Below, in pieces: positions 56,624 through 63,368 of a stretch of DNA of 63,368 nucleotides; the first letter of the stretch is position 1; each line of letters opens with the position of its first letter. Source of the stretch: a virus; IMG/VR virus record IMGVR_UViG_3300027971_000057, positions 1-63,368 of that record. One strand, given 5' to 3'. The notes under the pieces are model-generated. The model did no database searches and had not been told where the DNA came from. It was given only the letters and a program-made list of their open reading frames with translations. The position numbers were made by a program, and so were the translations under genes.

Positions 56624-56895
56624 GCCATCGGACCTCTAGCCATCGTTCCTTTGGTGGCGCAGCCTGTACCACGGATCTTGATACCGCTGGTCTTAGTGTC
56701 CGTTGACTCTGTAGTAGTCGAGTTGGTGATGGCTACACCAGACATGGGCGTCCAAGGTTGCTTTCGCGGCTCCATCTTGGGAACAATACCTACATCTTTT
56801 AGGGAGAGAGGCTTGCCTGACATGGTGTGGGGCTCTGCGTAAACGCTGGCAGGACCAACTTCTTTGCCGCCTTGTTTTTGACTGTATTTAGCCAT
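56620..56895 (-). CDS. Small basic protein with GxGxAxKG tail
   Basis: The 91-residue protein starts MAKYSQKQGGKEVGPASVYA and is Lys/Thr/Pro-rich and mostly disordered. The C-terminus IKIRGTGCATKGTMARGPMA shares a GxGxAxKG-type tail with the proteins at 59615, 59821 and 60093. It may be a small virion or DNA-associated protein. It overlaps the adaptor-like gene by ATGA. Function unknown. Confidence 0.6.
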   Translation of the reverse strand: MAKYSQKQGGKEVGPASVYAEPHTMSGKPLSLKDVGIVPKMEPRKQPWTPMSGVAITNSTTTESTDTKTSGIKIRGTGCATKGTMARGPMA

Positions 56896-56898
56896 GAT

Positions 56899-57096
56899 TC
56901 AACCCGTCTTTTGACTAGCCACACGAGACATTCCACGGCCAAGACGCATACGGTCTTCACCAGTAGGGCCACCCTTCTTGAGCTTCAGGGACGTACCCTT
57001 GCCGCCCTTATGCTCTTGAGCATCGTGCTGCTTAAAAGCCTTCTTGATCATGGCCTTATCTTGGGCCATATCAGACTTACCGCTTTCCTTAGCCAT
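56899..57096 (-). CDS. Small basic protein, unknown
   Basis: The 65-residue protein (MAKESGKSDMAQDKAMIKKA...) is Lys/Gly-rich and ends GRGMSRVASQKTG. It is strongly basic, hydrophilic and without hydrophobic core, consistent with a DNA- or capsid-binding peptide. Good ribosome-binding site (AAGGAGGCCAT) precedes the start. It lies in the cluster of basic small proteins. Function unknown. Confidence 0.6.
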   Translation of the reverse strand: MAKESGKSDMAQDKAMIKKAFKQHDAQEHKGGKGTSLKLKKGGPTGEDRMRLGRGMSRVASQKTG

Positions 57097-57105
57097 ATGG
57101 CCTCC

Positions 57106-57495
57106 TTATGTCACGCTAACCGTGACTGTACCAACAATTCCCTGTGCTACCAAGTCATTTGGTGTTAGCAAGGTATCGAAAAAGCTGGCCCCGCCTACCG
57201 GATTCCAGCCCCATTGAAACACTCGACTGCCTTCGCCGTAAGACCCAGTACTTGTCAGTCCTGACTGGTAGTAGCTCAAGTCTCGGCGAGGCTCACGTAC
57301 TGCCTGTGGATCATCTACCGGATACATACCCAGTTGCAGTTGCGGATGATCTGGATCCCAGCAGGTAGGACAAACCAAAAGGTTGTACACCTTGGTCTTC
57401 TTGACTTCCTTCTTGAGCGCAGTCAGCTTAAACCGTTGCCCACATCTATCGCATTCTGCGATAGAGTTTTTGCCTGACGCGAATCTATTGCCCAT
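57106..57495 (-). CDS. Zinc-ribbon virion-cluster protein
   Basis: The 129-residue protein has a clear four-Cys zinc ribbon near the N-terminus: CDRCGQRFKLTAL and LLVCPTCWDPDHPQ. The C-terminal half (NPVGGASFFDTLLTPNDLVA) may be unstructured or beta. It sits one base from the second adaptor-like gene. Zinc-ribbon proteins of this kind occur in structural clusters of environmental podoviruses. Function unknown. Confidence 0.6.
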   Translation of the reverse strand: MGNRFASGKNSIAECDRCGQRFKLTALKKEVKKTKVYNLLVCPTCWDPDHPQLQLGMYPVDDPQAVREPRRDLSYYQSGLTSTGSYGEGSRVFQWGWNPVGGASFFDTLLTPNDLVAQGIVGTVTVSVT

Positions 57496-57496
57496 A

Positions 57497-58189
57497 TCAG
57501 CCTATGAACATCTGCCTTGGAACAAATCGTACCGCTGCCTTCTCGCGGTCCTCAGATGATGCCAGATCCCAAGCTTCGTCGTACTGAGCCTTGAGTGTTT
57601 CGAGGCGGCTAATGCCGTCAGGAACCTTTAGCGCAAGGTAGTAGGCCAGTCCTGCAACCATGCAGGGGATGAACCGGAATGGCACATCCATCGTGTTCAC
57701 GCCATTGCCAGCATCTTGGATACGACGAAGATACCAATACACAAAGGTGTAGGTCTGCGAAGCATCTGGGATCGGCCAAACGGTGATGTTTGGGATAGGC
57801 GCTTGCCTATTGATATAGACCTGAATTGGCCTAGCCTGACTCAACTTGTTAGGAATCGTAGCGTAGGTAGAGACAGAGATGCGTGTGATCGTCAGGTCAG
57901 CCTGAGTTGATGAGTTCCCTGCGCCTGTACGTACAACGTGTTCAAGCAGATCTACCGTATCAGATGGGAGATCATACGTCGCAGTACCCGGAACAAGGGT
58001 GATAGAAGACTGTGCAACAGTCCATAGGTTAATCCCGCGATTAGCCCAATCAGCAAAAAGCAAATTGAGACTACGCCTTGCAGTCTTGAGATCGTAACCT
58101 GAACGAAGCTCCGCACCACAACGCTCGAATGCTTCTTCGACCAGTTCGGTCAGATCAAGATTAAAGATTGTGAGATTGGAGGTAGCCAT
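57497..58189 (-). CDS. Head-tail adaptor/tail-accessory protein (gp4-like)
   Basis: The 230-residue protein starts MATSNLTIFNLDLTELVEEA. Helical ERCGAELRSGYDLKTARRSL and FADWANRGINLWTV are followed by VPGTATYDLPSDTVDLLEHV and PNITVWPIPDASQTYTFVYW, and a helical end LKAQYDEAWDLASSEDRE. This is the plan of P22 gp4-like connector proteins. With the protein at 55958 it gives two adaptor-type rings, likely stacked between portal and nozzle. TAATG overlap with the upstream gene. Confidence 0.75.
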   Translation of the reverse strand: MATSNLTIFNLDLTELVEEAFERCGAELRSGYDLKTARRSLNLLFADWANRGINLWTVAQSSITLVPGTATYDLPSDTVDLLEHVVRTGAGNSSTQADLTITRISVSTYATIPNKLSQARPIQVYINRQAPIPNITVWPIPDASQTYTFVYWYLRRIQDAGNGVNTMDVPFRFIPCMVAGLAYYLALKVPDGISRLETLKAQYDEAWDLASSEDREKAAVRFVPRQMFIG

Positions 58190-58743
58190 TACATCACCGA
58201 AGTAGGTAGATTAGCGGACTCGGGGGTAGTAATAGGGGCAGAAGGGGTGATCGAGCCTAGACCTCGATTTCTATAGTTTTCCAAAAATTGCCTAAAGCCG
58301 TCAGGATCCGCCTCAATAGCACGTTGCCCAAGCATACCCCCCGAACGACCATAAGCATCCTGAAAAAGAGTGCTATTTGCTCCGGGCATACCGCCTTTGC
58401 CGCCGTGCATAGGGATACCTTGAGGCTGTTGCATATCATGTGGTCCCATGCCGCCATGCCGCTGCATAAAACTTGGAAAAGTCTGTTGAAATCTCTCCAT
58501 ACCCGCTTGCTGTGGCGTCCCTGCTGGGCCTTGCGCTCCGGGCATACCACCTTTGCCACCGTGCATTGGAATCCCCTGCATGGGGCTCTGTGAAGGCTGC
58601 TGCATGGGGTTCTGGGGCGGAACCTGCCCTGAGAAAGTAGTGCGAGGTGTAACCGCTCCGCCCATAATAGTTGGAGGTCTCTGCACCGGATTTTGTGCAG
58701 TGGGCATACCGCCCATAGGTCTTTTAATTCCGCCAGCACCCAT
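58189..58743 (-). CDS. Gly/Met/Pro/Gln-rich protein with internal duplication
   Basis: The 184-residue protein (MGAGGIKRPMGGMPTAQNPV...) is low complexity. The 15-residue unit QGIPMHGGKGGMPGA occurs twice, encoded by near-identical DNA at about 58379-58425 and 58530-58580. It looks disordered, apart from a short helical part (DPDGFRQFLENYRNRG). A flexible virion or scaffold-like component is possible. No enzymatic motif. Function unknown. Confidence 0.6.
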   Translation of the reverse strand: MGAGGIKRPMGGMPTAQNPVQRPPTIMGGAVTPRTTFSGQVPPQNPMQQPSQSPMQGIPMHGGKGGMPGAQGPAGTPQQAGMERFQQTFPSFMQRHGGMGPHDMQQPQGIPMHGGKGGMPGANSTLFQDAYGRSGGMLGQRAIEADPDGFRQFLENYRNRGLGSITPSAPITTPESANLPTSVM

Positions 58744-58976
58744 TATCTATACCCCGCTGTTTTCTTAGCAATGTTTTTTGGCTGTGCAACGAACTGCTTA
58801 CCCGCTGCCTTACCTACCCGTTTAGCTTTGGTGGTTGCTGCGTACTCCGCAGGAGACAAGGACTTGATCGCTGCTTCTGGCAAGTAGCGTTCGCCTGTTT
58901 TAGACGAAGGCTTCCCCGACTTGGTACGCCACTTCTGGTCGCCCCAATTCTTCAGGGATTGCTGTGGTGCTTTCAA
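58743..58976 (-). CDS. Basic DUF5872-like protein
   Basis: The 77-residue basic protein contains KWRTKSGKPSSKTGERYLPE and KSLSPAEYAATTKAKRVGKA, the pattern of the short DUF5872 proteins of phages and large viruses. No ATG is available at the N-terminus; TTG 58974-58976 follows AAGGA with a 9-base gap and overlaps the stop of the endonuclease VII-like gene. The start may have been altered when that nuclease gene inserted. Function unknown; probably DNA- or virion-binding. Confidence 0.6.
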   Translation of the reverse strand: MKAPQQSLKNWGDQKWRTKSGKPSSKTGERYLPEAAIKSLSPAEYAATTKAKRVGKAAGKQFVAQPKNIAKKTAGYR

Positions 58977-59401
58977 TCTTTATATCCTTTTGCATTTTGT
59001 TCAAGATAATCCGCAGCCGCACGCAAAGTTTCAATATTATCTTTGGCGTGCCCAATCATATTGTTGCATGGGTTACACAAAATGCCGCGAACTTTTCCGC
59101 TTGTATGGCAATGATCTACATCAAGTTTTTTATCGATTTCATCTTCGGTTATGCCACATATCATGCAAGCATACCCCTCATTTAATCGCATTTGTTCCCA
59201 CTGTTCGTAAGTTAGCCCATACCGCAACTGCAATTTCTCTGCTTTTCTGTTGCGGGGTGTAGTTGGGCTTTCTCGTTTGTATTCTTGATGACAGGGTTTG
59301 CAACGAGCGCTTGAATATTGTTTATCTGCCCACTTATCAAAAAACTTATAGAAGTCTTCCAGCGGTTTTTCAGAATTACATTTCAAGCAGATTTTAGTCA
59401 C
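58973..59401 (-). CDS. Recombination endonuclease VII-like HNH nuclease
   Basis: The 142-residue protein has an N-terminal zinc pair (ICLKCNSEKP, RCKPCHQEY) and the endonuclease VII core ACMICGITE, LDVDHCHTSGKVRGILC, NPCNNMIGHAKDN. DHCH plus Asn form the HNH active site and the four Cys bind zinc. T4 gp49 resolves branched DNA before packaging; free-standing copies also act as homing enzymes. The frame opens at GTG 59399-59401, overlapping the stop of the gene before. Lower GC than neighbours suggests insertion. Confidence 0.8.
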   Translation of the reverse strand: MTKICLKCNSEKPLEDFYKFFDKWADKQYSSARCKPCHQEYKRESPTTPRNRKAEKLQLRYGLTYEQWEQMRLNEGYACMICGITEDEIDKKLDVDHCHTSGKVRGILCNPCNNMIGHAKDNIETLRAAADYLEQNAKGYKD

Positions 59402-59618
59402 GGTAAGAACCCCCAGCAGCTTTGTACTTCTTGGCAACTAGCTGCGCCTTACGCGCTGACCATTGCCCAGCACCTGTACCCTGAGTAGCCGCTGCTTTGA
59501 CCTGAGCCACGATCTTCTTACGTACAGTAGGCTTAGTATAGTTACCCGCAGCGTTTACTTTACCGCCACTCTTAAGCTTGGCAGGGTTCACAGCACCCAT
59601 ACCACGGCTAGGTCTCAT
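59394..59618 (-). CDS. Basic DUF5872-like protein
   Basis: The 74-residue protein begins MRPSRGMGAVNPAKLKSGGK and ends GAGQWSARKAQLVAKKYKAA and GGSYRD, a typical ending of the DUF5872-type basic phage proteins. It is strongly positive and lacks hydrophobic core. It lies in the cluster of small basic proteins, coupled by ATGA to its upstream neighbour, and would be the direct neighbour of the 77-residue protein if the nuclease gene were removed. Function unknown. Confidence 0.65.
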   Translation of the reverse strand: MRPSRGMGAVNPAKLKSGGKVNAAGNYTKPTVRKKIVAQVKAAATQGTGAGQWSARKAQLVAKKYKAAGGSYRD

Positions 59619-59821
59619 ACGTTCCTACCCTTAGTCTTACCACGCTGGGCACAGCCGTCACCACGGCTAGATGCTGAAGACTTGACTGCGCCGCCTTTCT
59701 TCATACCTCCATACGTCTGTGAGCCGGGGTTGTAGGTGTATTGCTGGCCGGGGCCAGCATCGGCTTGCTTCATCTGCTTCATCCGCCGCATTATGTCTAC
59801 GATTTTACTAAAGCCGCCCAT
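59615..59821 (-). CDS. Small basic protein with RGDGCAQRG tail
   Basis: The 68-residue protein starts MGGFSKIVDIMRRMKQMKQA and ends SSRGDGCAQRGKTKGRNV. The tail is almost identical to that of the next protein upstream (59821) and similar to two others. The N-terminal Met-rich amphipathic helix could bind membrane or protein. AAGGAA precedes ATG 59819-59821, and TAATG joins it to the upstream gene. Function unknown. Confidence 0.65.
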   Translation of the reverse strand: MGGFSKIVDIMRRMKQMKQADAGPGQQYTYNPGSQTYGGMKKGGAVKSSASSRGDGCAQRGKTKGRNV

Positions 59822-60084
59822 TATACGTTCCTTCCTCGGGTCTTGCCCCGCTGGGCACAACCATCACCGCGAGTAACACCGCCCTTAGCCATCTTGGTAG
59901 GACCAGATGCGGGGGTAGAGGGAGGAGGTGCAGAGGCTTTCTTCTTCGCTTTTTTAAGCTTCTCTGCGGCTTGTTCCGCAAGGGTCAGACCAGAAGCGGG
60001 CTCTTGAGCCATCATATCTCGGCCATAGTCCGATTTATCTACTGAGCCTGATGCACCGCCGTCCGCCATCTTTTTAGATTTCAT
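59821..60084 (-). CDS. Small basic protein with RGDGCAQRG tail
   Basis: The 87-residue protein starts MKSKKMADGGASGSVDKSDY and ends VTRGDGCAQRGKTRGRNV. The middle is a Lys-rich helix (EQAAEKLKKAKKKAS) and a Pro/Ser linker. ATG 60082-60084 has TGAGG six bases upstream and is chosen over a GTG four codons earlier. The shared tail with neighbouring proteins suggests a common binding partner. Function unknown. Confidence 0.65.
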   Translation of the reverse strand: MKSKKMADGGASGSVDKSDYGRDMMAQEPASGLTLAEQAAEKLKKAKKKASAPPPSTPASGPTKMAKGGVTRGDGCAQRGKTRGRNV

Positions 60085-60092
60085 GCTACGCC

Positions 60093-60617
60093 TCACATTT
60101 CTTTAGAAGCTTGGGGCTTGGTACGGCCACGCTGGGCGATACCGTCCCTGCCTTTAGAGGTAGCCTTTACAATTTTAGTATTGGGCTTGTACCCCTTCTC
60201 AACGCCTTCGCCCATCGAAGACTTGGTCAGCTTACCCGACAGATCGCCGCCAGTGCGATTAGCGTTCTTAAAGCTAGCCAACCCACCACCAGCCATTTTG
60301 GTACAGCCGCCCTTTTTCATACCTGCTTGCTTTTGGTCCAGCGCCATGTCTGCTTTAGAGCCTTCTTTCATGCCCTTCTTCTCGACATCTTTGCCAGATT
60401 TTTCAAATGAGGCTTTTTTCTTAGCCATCATTGCTGCAAAACCAGCGTTCATTTTAGAAGCCATAGTATCACCACCTTTTGCAAATGTGCGGCCCTTGTC
60501 GGCCTTGGTAAAGTCAGAGCCGACGCTCTGAGGAATTCCAACTTTCTTTGCAAAAGCTGGGTTGTTGGCGATTGCCGCCATAAAGTTGTGCTGTTTCTTT
60601 GAAGAAGACGGCATCAT
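60093..60617 (-). CDS. Basic protein with SSSKKQHNFM domain and shared tail
   Basis: The 174-residue protein begins MMPSSSKKQHNFMAAIANNP and AFAKKVGIPQSVGSDFTKAD, a small conserved domain found in phage structural clusters. A Lys/Gly/Met-rich region follows, and the end GRDGIAQRGRTK repeats the shared tail. It is strongly basic. It may bind DNA in the head or act in assembly. CAGGAAACA precedes the start. Function unknown. Confidence 0.65.
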   Translation of the reverse strand: MMPSSSKKQHNFMAAIANNPAFAKKVGIPQSVGSDFTKADKGRTFAKGGDTMASKMNAGFAAMMAKKKASFEKSGKDVEKKGMKEGSKADMALDQKQAGMKKGGCTKMAGGGLASFKNANRTGGDLSGKLTKSSMGEGVEKGYKPNTKIVKATSKGRDGIAQRGRTKPQASKEM

Positions 60618-60626
60618 TGTTTCCTG

Positions 60627-61154
60627 TTAGTCCACTCGCGGACGATTGGCCTTGCTACCAAACAAAACTTGTATATTGTGAGCAAATACAAGTAGCTGCT
60701 CTGTCGATGCCGTGGTTTTCATTTTATTTGCCAACCACGAAACAACCCAAACATTCTCTTTTACGTATCCTTGCTTGTTATCCTTGCGGTCCAGTGAAGG
60801 TGATGCGTCTTGTGGGCCGTGTCCGCCCCTACGAGGTGCTATTGGAATGCCCAGTAGAGGGCAGACAGGTGGTATTTTGATATCTTCAAGCGTTATAGAA
60901 AAGGCCATCCCGTCTTTTTTCGCCCTATTTCTCGCCGCACGAAACAACACTGCTTCAGGGTTTTTTTGCTCCCATACTCTTTTTTGCAGTGTCGCTAACG
61001 CCCGACGTTCTGGGTCATTTTTTATTTTCTCCGACGTGCGGGCTCGCGCAGCTTGAACTTTTTCAGGGTTTGCTTTTTCCCACGCTTGTGCCTGAAGGCG
61101 TTTTTGCCCCTTGTGCTCTTGATAGTATTGTTTGTGGTACTCAGCGTTATACAC
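60627..61154 (-). CDS. HNH-type (putative homing) endonuclease
   Basis: The 175-residue protein has a basic helical N-terminus (YHKQYYQEHKGQKRLQAQAW) and the C-terminal block CPLLGIPIAP, SPSLDRKDNKQGYVKENVWV, and ASTEQL. This is the same family as the products at 18964 and 25080. It interrupts the cluster of small basic virion genes, as expected for a homing insertion. Lower GC than its neighbours. Activity is inferred from motif sharing. Confidence 0.7.
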   Translation of the reverse strand: MYNAEYHKQYYQEHKGQKRLQAQAWEKANPEKVQAARARTSEKIKNDPERRALATLQKRVWEQKNPEAVLFRAARNRAKKDGMAFSITLEDIKIPPVCPLLGIPIAPRRGGHGPQDASPSLDRKDNKQGYVKENVWVVSWLANKMKTTASTEQLLVFAHNIQVLFGSKANRPRVD

Positions 61155-61156
61155 GG

Positions 61157-61342
61157 CTACTTACCTCTTATACGCTTAATAGCGGAGCGTACCGTGTCCG
61201 TTTCCATTATCCGAATTCCCGTCCAAATGATCGTAAACAGTGCTGCGATAGATGGTAGAACATCCACAAGCGTGCCTACTACAGTTACAAAGGACACGGC
61301 ATCCAGCGCGTGTTTGGTAGCCTCAAGAGCTTCATCTTTCAT
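61157..61342 (-). CDS. Holin-like small membrane protein
   Basis: The 61-residue protein (MKDEALEATKHALDAVSFVT...) has a hydrophobic stretch TLVDVLPSIAALFTIIWTGI and a basic C-terminus (TVRSAIKRIRGK), resembling the class II holin plan of T7 gp17.5. It is far from the endolysin cassette, which already has two candidate holins, so it may instead be a membrane-anchored virion protein. ATG 61340-61342 has GGAAG nearby. Confidence 0.55.
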   Translation of the reverse strand: MKDEALEATKHALDAVSFVTVVGTLVDVLPSIAALFTIIWTGIRIMETDTVRSAIKRIRGK

Positions 61343-61343
61343 G

Positions 61344-61586
61344 TCAGCACTTCCATCGTTGCATTGATGCTCTAGCACGACTGCCCTCCTCAGACTTTTC
61401 TGCGATAGGTTTCATACGAGCACAGAAAGATTTCTTACGGGGGCCACCTTCGGGTTGAGGTGCTTTGAGGTTGCTGCCCGTGTCCGCATTGTATTTGGCT
61501 CTACCCTTGGCAGTCAATCCTGCGCCCTTGGATACAGGCAACTTTTCGCCGCGACCAACAGCCAATGAAGGTGTTTTCTTAGCCAT
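61344..61586 (-). CDS. Small basic DUF6321-like protein
   Basis: The 80-residue protein contains GAGLTAKGRAKYNADTGSNL, KAPQPEGGPRKKSFCARMKP and ends RARASMQRWKC. The motif RKKSFCARM is characteristic of short DUF6321-type phage proteins. It is basic and Cys-poor apart from the RKKSFC motif and the last residue. Probably a minor virion or DNA-associated protein. Function unknown. Confidence 0.7.
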   Translation of the reverse strand: MAKKTPSLAVGRGEKLPVSKGAGLTAKGRAKYNADTGSNLKAPQPEGGPRKKSFCARMKPIAEKSEEGSRARASMQRWKC

Positions 61587-61588
61587 GA

Positions 61589-61963
61589 TTAAGCAATTCC
61601 GATCTCGCCTTCTGCTTGGAACGTCAGTGCCGTAGCCGTACCGGCACCACCAACCAAAAAATCCGTAGAGTCAAGCCTAACTTGACCGTACCAATCAACA
61701 AACGAATTGGCTGGGACACTTTGTGCGATACCCATAAATTCCGTACCCGCTGTGTTAGCGCCTGTGGCACCAATGTACAGCGAGAATGTTGCCGCTGATG
61801 CCGTTTTATTGACAATACGGATGTGTTTGATGAGAACGTAAGGTTGCGTCATCGTAAAACCAACTGGGCCAGCAATTGAGGTTACTGCTGGGTTAATAAT
61901 GTTGGTTGTAAGAGTCGTAGTAAGGGCTACGGGGCCAAAACGAATAACTTTATTTGCTGCCAT
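61589..61963 (-). CDS. Beta-rich virion protein, unknown
   Basis: The 124-residue protein starts MAANKVIRFGPVALTTTLTT and consists of beta-forming Thr/Ala/Val segments (PYVLIKHIRIVNKTASAATF, ATALTFQAEGEIGIA). The jelly-roll-like strand pattern suits a head decoration or tail-cap protein. AGGAGAAATC precedes the start. No catalytic motif. Function inferred from place in the structural block. Confidence 0.65.
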   Translation of the reverse strand: MAANKVIRFGPVALTTTLTTNIINPAVTSIAGPVGFTMTQPYVLIKHIRIVNKTASAATFSLYIGATGANTAGTEFMGIAQSVPANSFVDWYGQVRLDSTDFLVGGAGTATALTFQAEGEIGIA

Positions 61964-61975
61964 GATTTCTCCTAA

Positions 61976-62245
61976 TTAACAATCTTCAGCGTTTTGAAAC
62001 TCTGGGCGTTGCTTCATGAGCGCGTACACCGCAGGGCGAGTCATGTCGGGAGCGTAATCTGCACCAACAATTTCCATCTTTCCAGCCGTTAAGGGGTGCT
62101 TACTAGCGTCGCGTGCGGCTTTGGATGCGTAACCGTAAAATGTGACTTCAGCACTCTTGCCCCCAAAACTTTCTTGGATGGCTCCAATGTGCCAATAGGT
62201 TGCGTAAATGCCGTAGTCGGTTTCTATTGGTTTCAAAAGTGCCAT
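61976..62245 (-). CDS. Small conserved structural-cluster protein, unknown
   Basis: The 89-residue protein (MALLKPIETDYGIYATYWHI...) has a compact alpha/beta plan with TDYGIYATYWHIG, VTFYGYASKAARDA and a helical end YALMKQRPEF. Similar short proteins follow fibre genes in several phages. It is two bases from the end of the collagen-like fibre. Function unknown. Confidence 0.65.
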   Translation of the reverse strand: MALLKPIETDYGIYATYWHIGAIQESFGGKSAEVTFYGYASKAARDASKHPLTAGKMEIVGADYAPDMTRPAVYALMKQRPEFQNAEDC

Positions 62246-62247
62246 GT

Positions 62248-63368
62248 TTATCCTACAAGTAGTCTTCGAGTAGTGCCGCCAGAATCGGTAATGGTAACGT
62301 ACCCTGCTTGAGTAACAAGACCGGCGGTATAGGTGCCAAACTTGATGGTGCCTGTGCCTTTTGTTGCCAGCACCAAATTGACGTTAGTGTCTGTTCCGGT
62401 GCCCGTTATCGTCACGTTTGCTGGTGTAGCGCCGCCTGTAGTAGCAGCGCCAGTTATACTGACGTAATTTACAGCAGATGGGGTTGCTGATACCCGCATT
62501 TGATTTGATCCAGCAGAACCACCAAGCGTTGCATTAGTGTTAAAGAAAAGACTGCCGCCGCTGTTGTAGATGCAGGCAACACTAGTTGATGAATCATAGT
62601 ACGTTCTGGTGCTTAATGTTGCTGTATCGCTGTTTCTAAGCATCTGCAACCCACCAGAAGCGCCAGCATTTTGAATGCTTATGCTGGTTGCATTGGAAAT
62701 TGCTGGCGCTGATTGTAAAACAACTTTGCCCGTTCCGGTAATGCCTGTATTACCGCTGGCTACACCATCATCGCCGCTCCATAAGTCTGATATAGAGTAC
62801 GTCCATTGTGTGCTACTACCTAAGCCAACATAAACAAATACCGCGCCTGTATTTATTGGCATTTGGTATAAGGCTATAGCATTAAAATCATTTACTAAAA
62901 AAGCGGAATTTGTCTGATTGACAATGTGGAGCGAGTACCCTATTGGTAGGGTTGTTATGTCTGGCAAATAACAACCGGCACCAGTTCCTGTAAAAAACAC
63001 GTTTTGTGCGGTTGTGCTGTCAAGGTTTGGGCTTGCTGAGTTAACATATGTCTGATAACTTGACAACTTATTGAACGCAGCATTGGCTGACGTTGCGGAT
63101 GTGCCGCCGTTAGCGATTGATAGGGTTGGCAATACTCCAACTGTTGGAATTCCCAGCAAGAAAGAATCGCCGTCTAACCCATCATCCCCTGCTGCACCTA
63201 TTGCTCCAGTTGCTCCAGTTGCTCCAGTTGCACCTGTAGCACCCCGTAATCCCGGTGGCCCAACATCGCCGTCTAACCCATCATCCCCTGCTGCACCTAT
63301 TGCTCCAGTTGCTCCAGTTGCTCCAGTTGCTCCAGTTGCACCTGTAGCACCCCGTAATCCCGGTGGCC
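62248..63368 (-). CDS. Collagen-like tail fibre, C-terminal part (continues past window end)
   Basis: The frame enters from the window end in Gly-X-Y triplets ([21 protein letters not shown]) down to about 63168. It continues with [20 protein letters not shown], which links to a beta-rich C-terminal domain with ADSWSGD-like and [20 protein letters not shown] segments, ending TRRLLVG. The N-terminal part lies at 1-581. The two frames join only if a shared repeat is overlapped; a direct end-to-end join shifts the frame. Likely a receptor-binding fibre. Confidence 0.8.
   Translation of the reverse strand, partial: PPGLRGATGATGATGATGATGAIGAAGDDGLDGDVGPPGLRGATGATGATGATGAIGAAGDDGLDGDSFLLGIPTVGVLPTLSIANGGTSATSANAAFNKLSSYQTYVNSASPNLDSTTAQNVFFTGTGAGCYLPDITTLPIGYSLHIVNQTNSAFLVNDFNAIALYQMPINTGAVFVYVGLGSSTQWTYSISDLWSGDDGVASGNTGITGTGKVVLQSAPAISNATSISIQNAGASGGLQMLRNSDTATLSTRTYYDSSTSVACIYNSGGSLFFNTNATLGGSAGSNQMRVSATPSAVNYVSITGAATTGGATPANVTITGTGTDTNVNLVLATKGTGTIKFGTYTAGLVTQAGYVTITDSGGTTRRLLVG
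63245..63368. repeat. Terminal identical stretch (right copy) in collagen repeat
   Basis: Identical to 37-160. One further unit with three instead of four GCTCCAGTT copies precedes it, so the collagen region has several near-identical units that short reads cannot resolve. The unit number in the real phage is uncertain. Confidence 0.8.

Overview
The window reads as an almost complete genome of a tailed double-stranded DNA phage, about 63 kb. Head and packaging genes (terminase, portal, scaffold, capsid), a holin and endolysin set, several tail fibres and a full set of replication enzymes are all present. No ribosomal, metabolic or integrase genes are seen. There is a very large portal, an adaptor/nozzle pair and giant ejection-type proteins, and no tail sheath or clear tape measure, so a short-tailed (podovirus-like) virion with a lytic life style is the best reading. 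The host cannot be named. A GH108 muramidase and sigma70-like -10 boxes fit a Gram-negative bacterium. Both window ends lie inside the same collagen-like fibre gene and share a perfect 124-base stretch, so the molecule is probably circular or circularly permuted and was cut in a repeat.

Layout. Two large transcription blocks diverge from a control region at about 11.9-12.4 kb and meet tail to tail at about 36.5 kb. The leftward (minus) block runs from 11.9 kb down to 1 and continues from 63.4 kb down to 36.5 kb. In transcription order it holds a probable small terminase, large terminase, 2OG-oxygenase-like protein, portal, GroES-like protein, HNH endonuclease, scaffold, minor head proteins, major capsid protein (followed by a clear terminator), the collagen-like fibre, many small basic proteins, adaptor and tail proteins, two fibre-chaperone cassettes, holin and endolysin, nozzle, and the giant internal virion proteins.

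The rightward (plus) block starts with 12-20 kb of small, mostly unknown early genes separated by repeated palindromes and repeated promoter/leader units. It continues through accessory genes (20-24 kb) and a structured non-coding stretch at 24.0-24.17 kb. The replication and recombination module follows: VRR-NUC nuclease, family A DNA polymerase, Cas4/RecB-like nuclease, SNF2-type helicase, probable single-strand-binding protein, HTH protein and a primase-helicase.

Most unusual features: (1) a family of nine intergenic palindromes with 10-11 base arms and a variable 3-base centre at 12.3-17.3 kb, with a tandem duplication in which one copy lacks the palindrome and the other contains exactly 23 extra bases, an empty and a filled site side by side; (2) four GTATC repeats at 21-23 base spacing in the control region; (3) a 500-base non-coding region with palindromes, an AT tract and repeats that looks like a replication origin; (4) an HNH-AP2 endonuclease gene whose last 20 residues repeat the C-terminus of DNA polymerase in almost completely different codons; (5) a three-hairpin non-coding region with a possible pseudoknot; (6) several small basic proteins that end in the same RGDGxAQRG-type tail.
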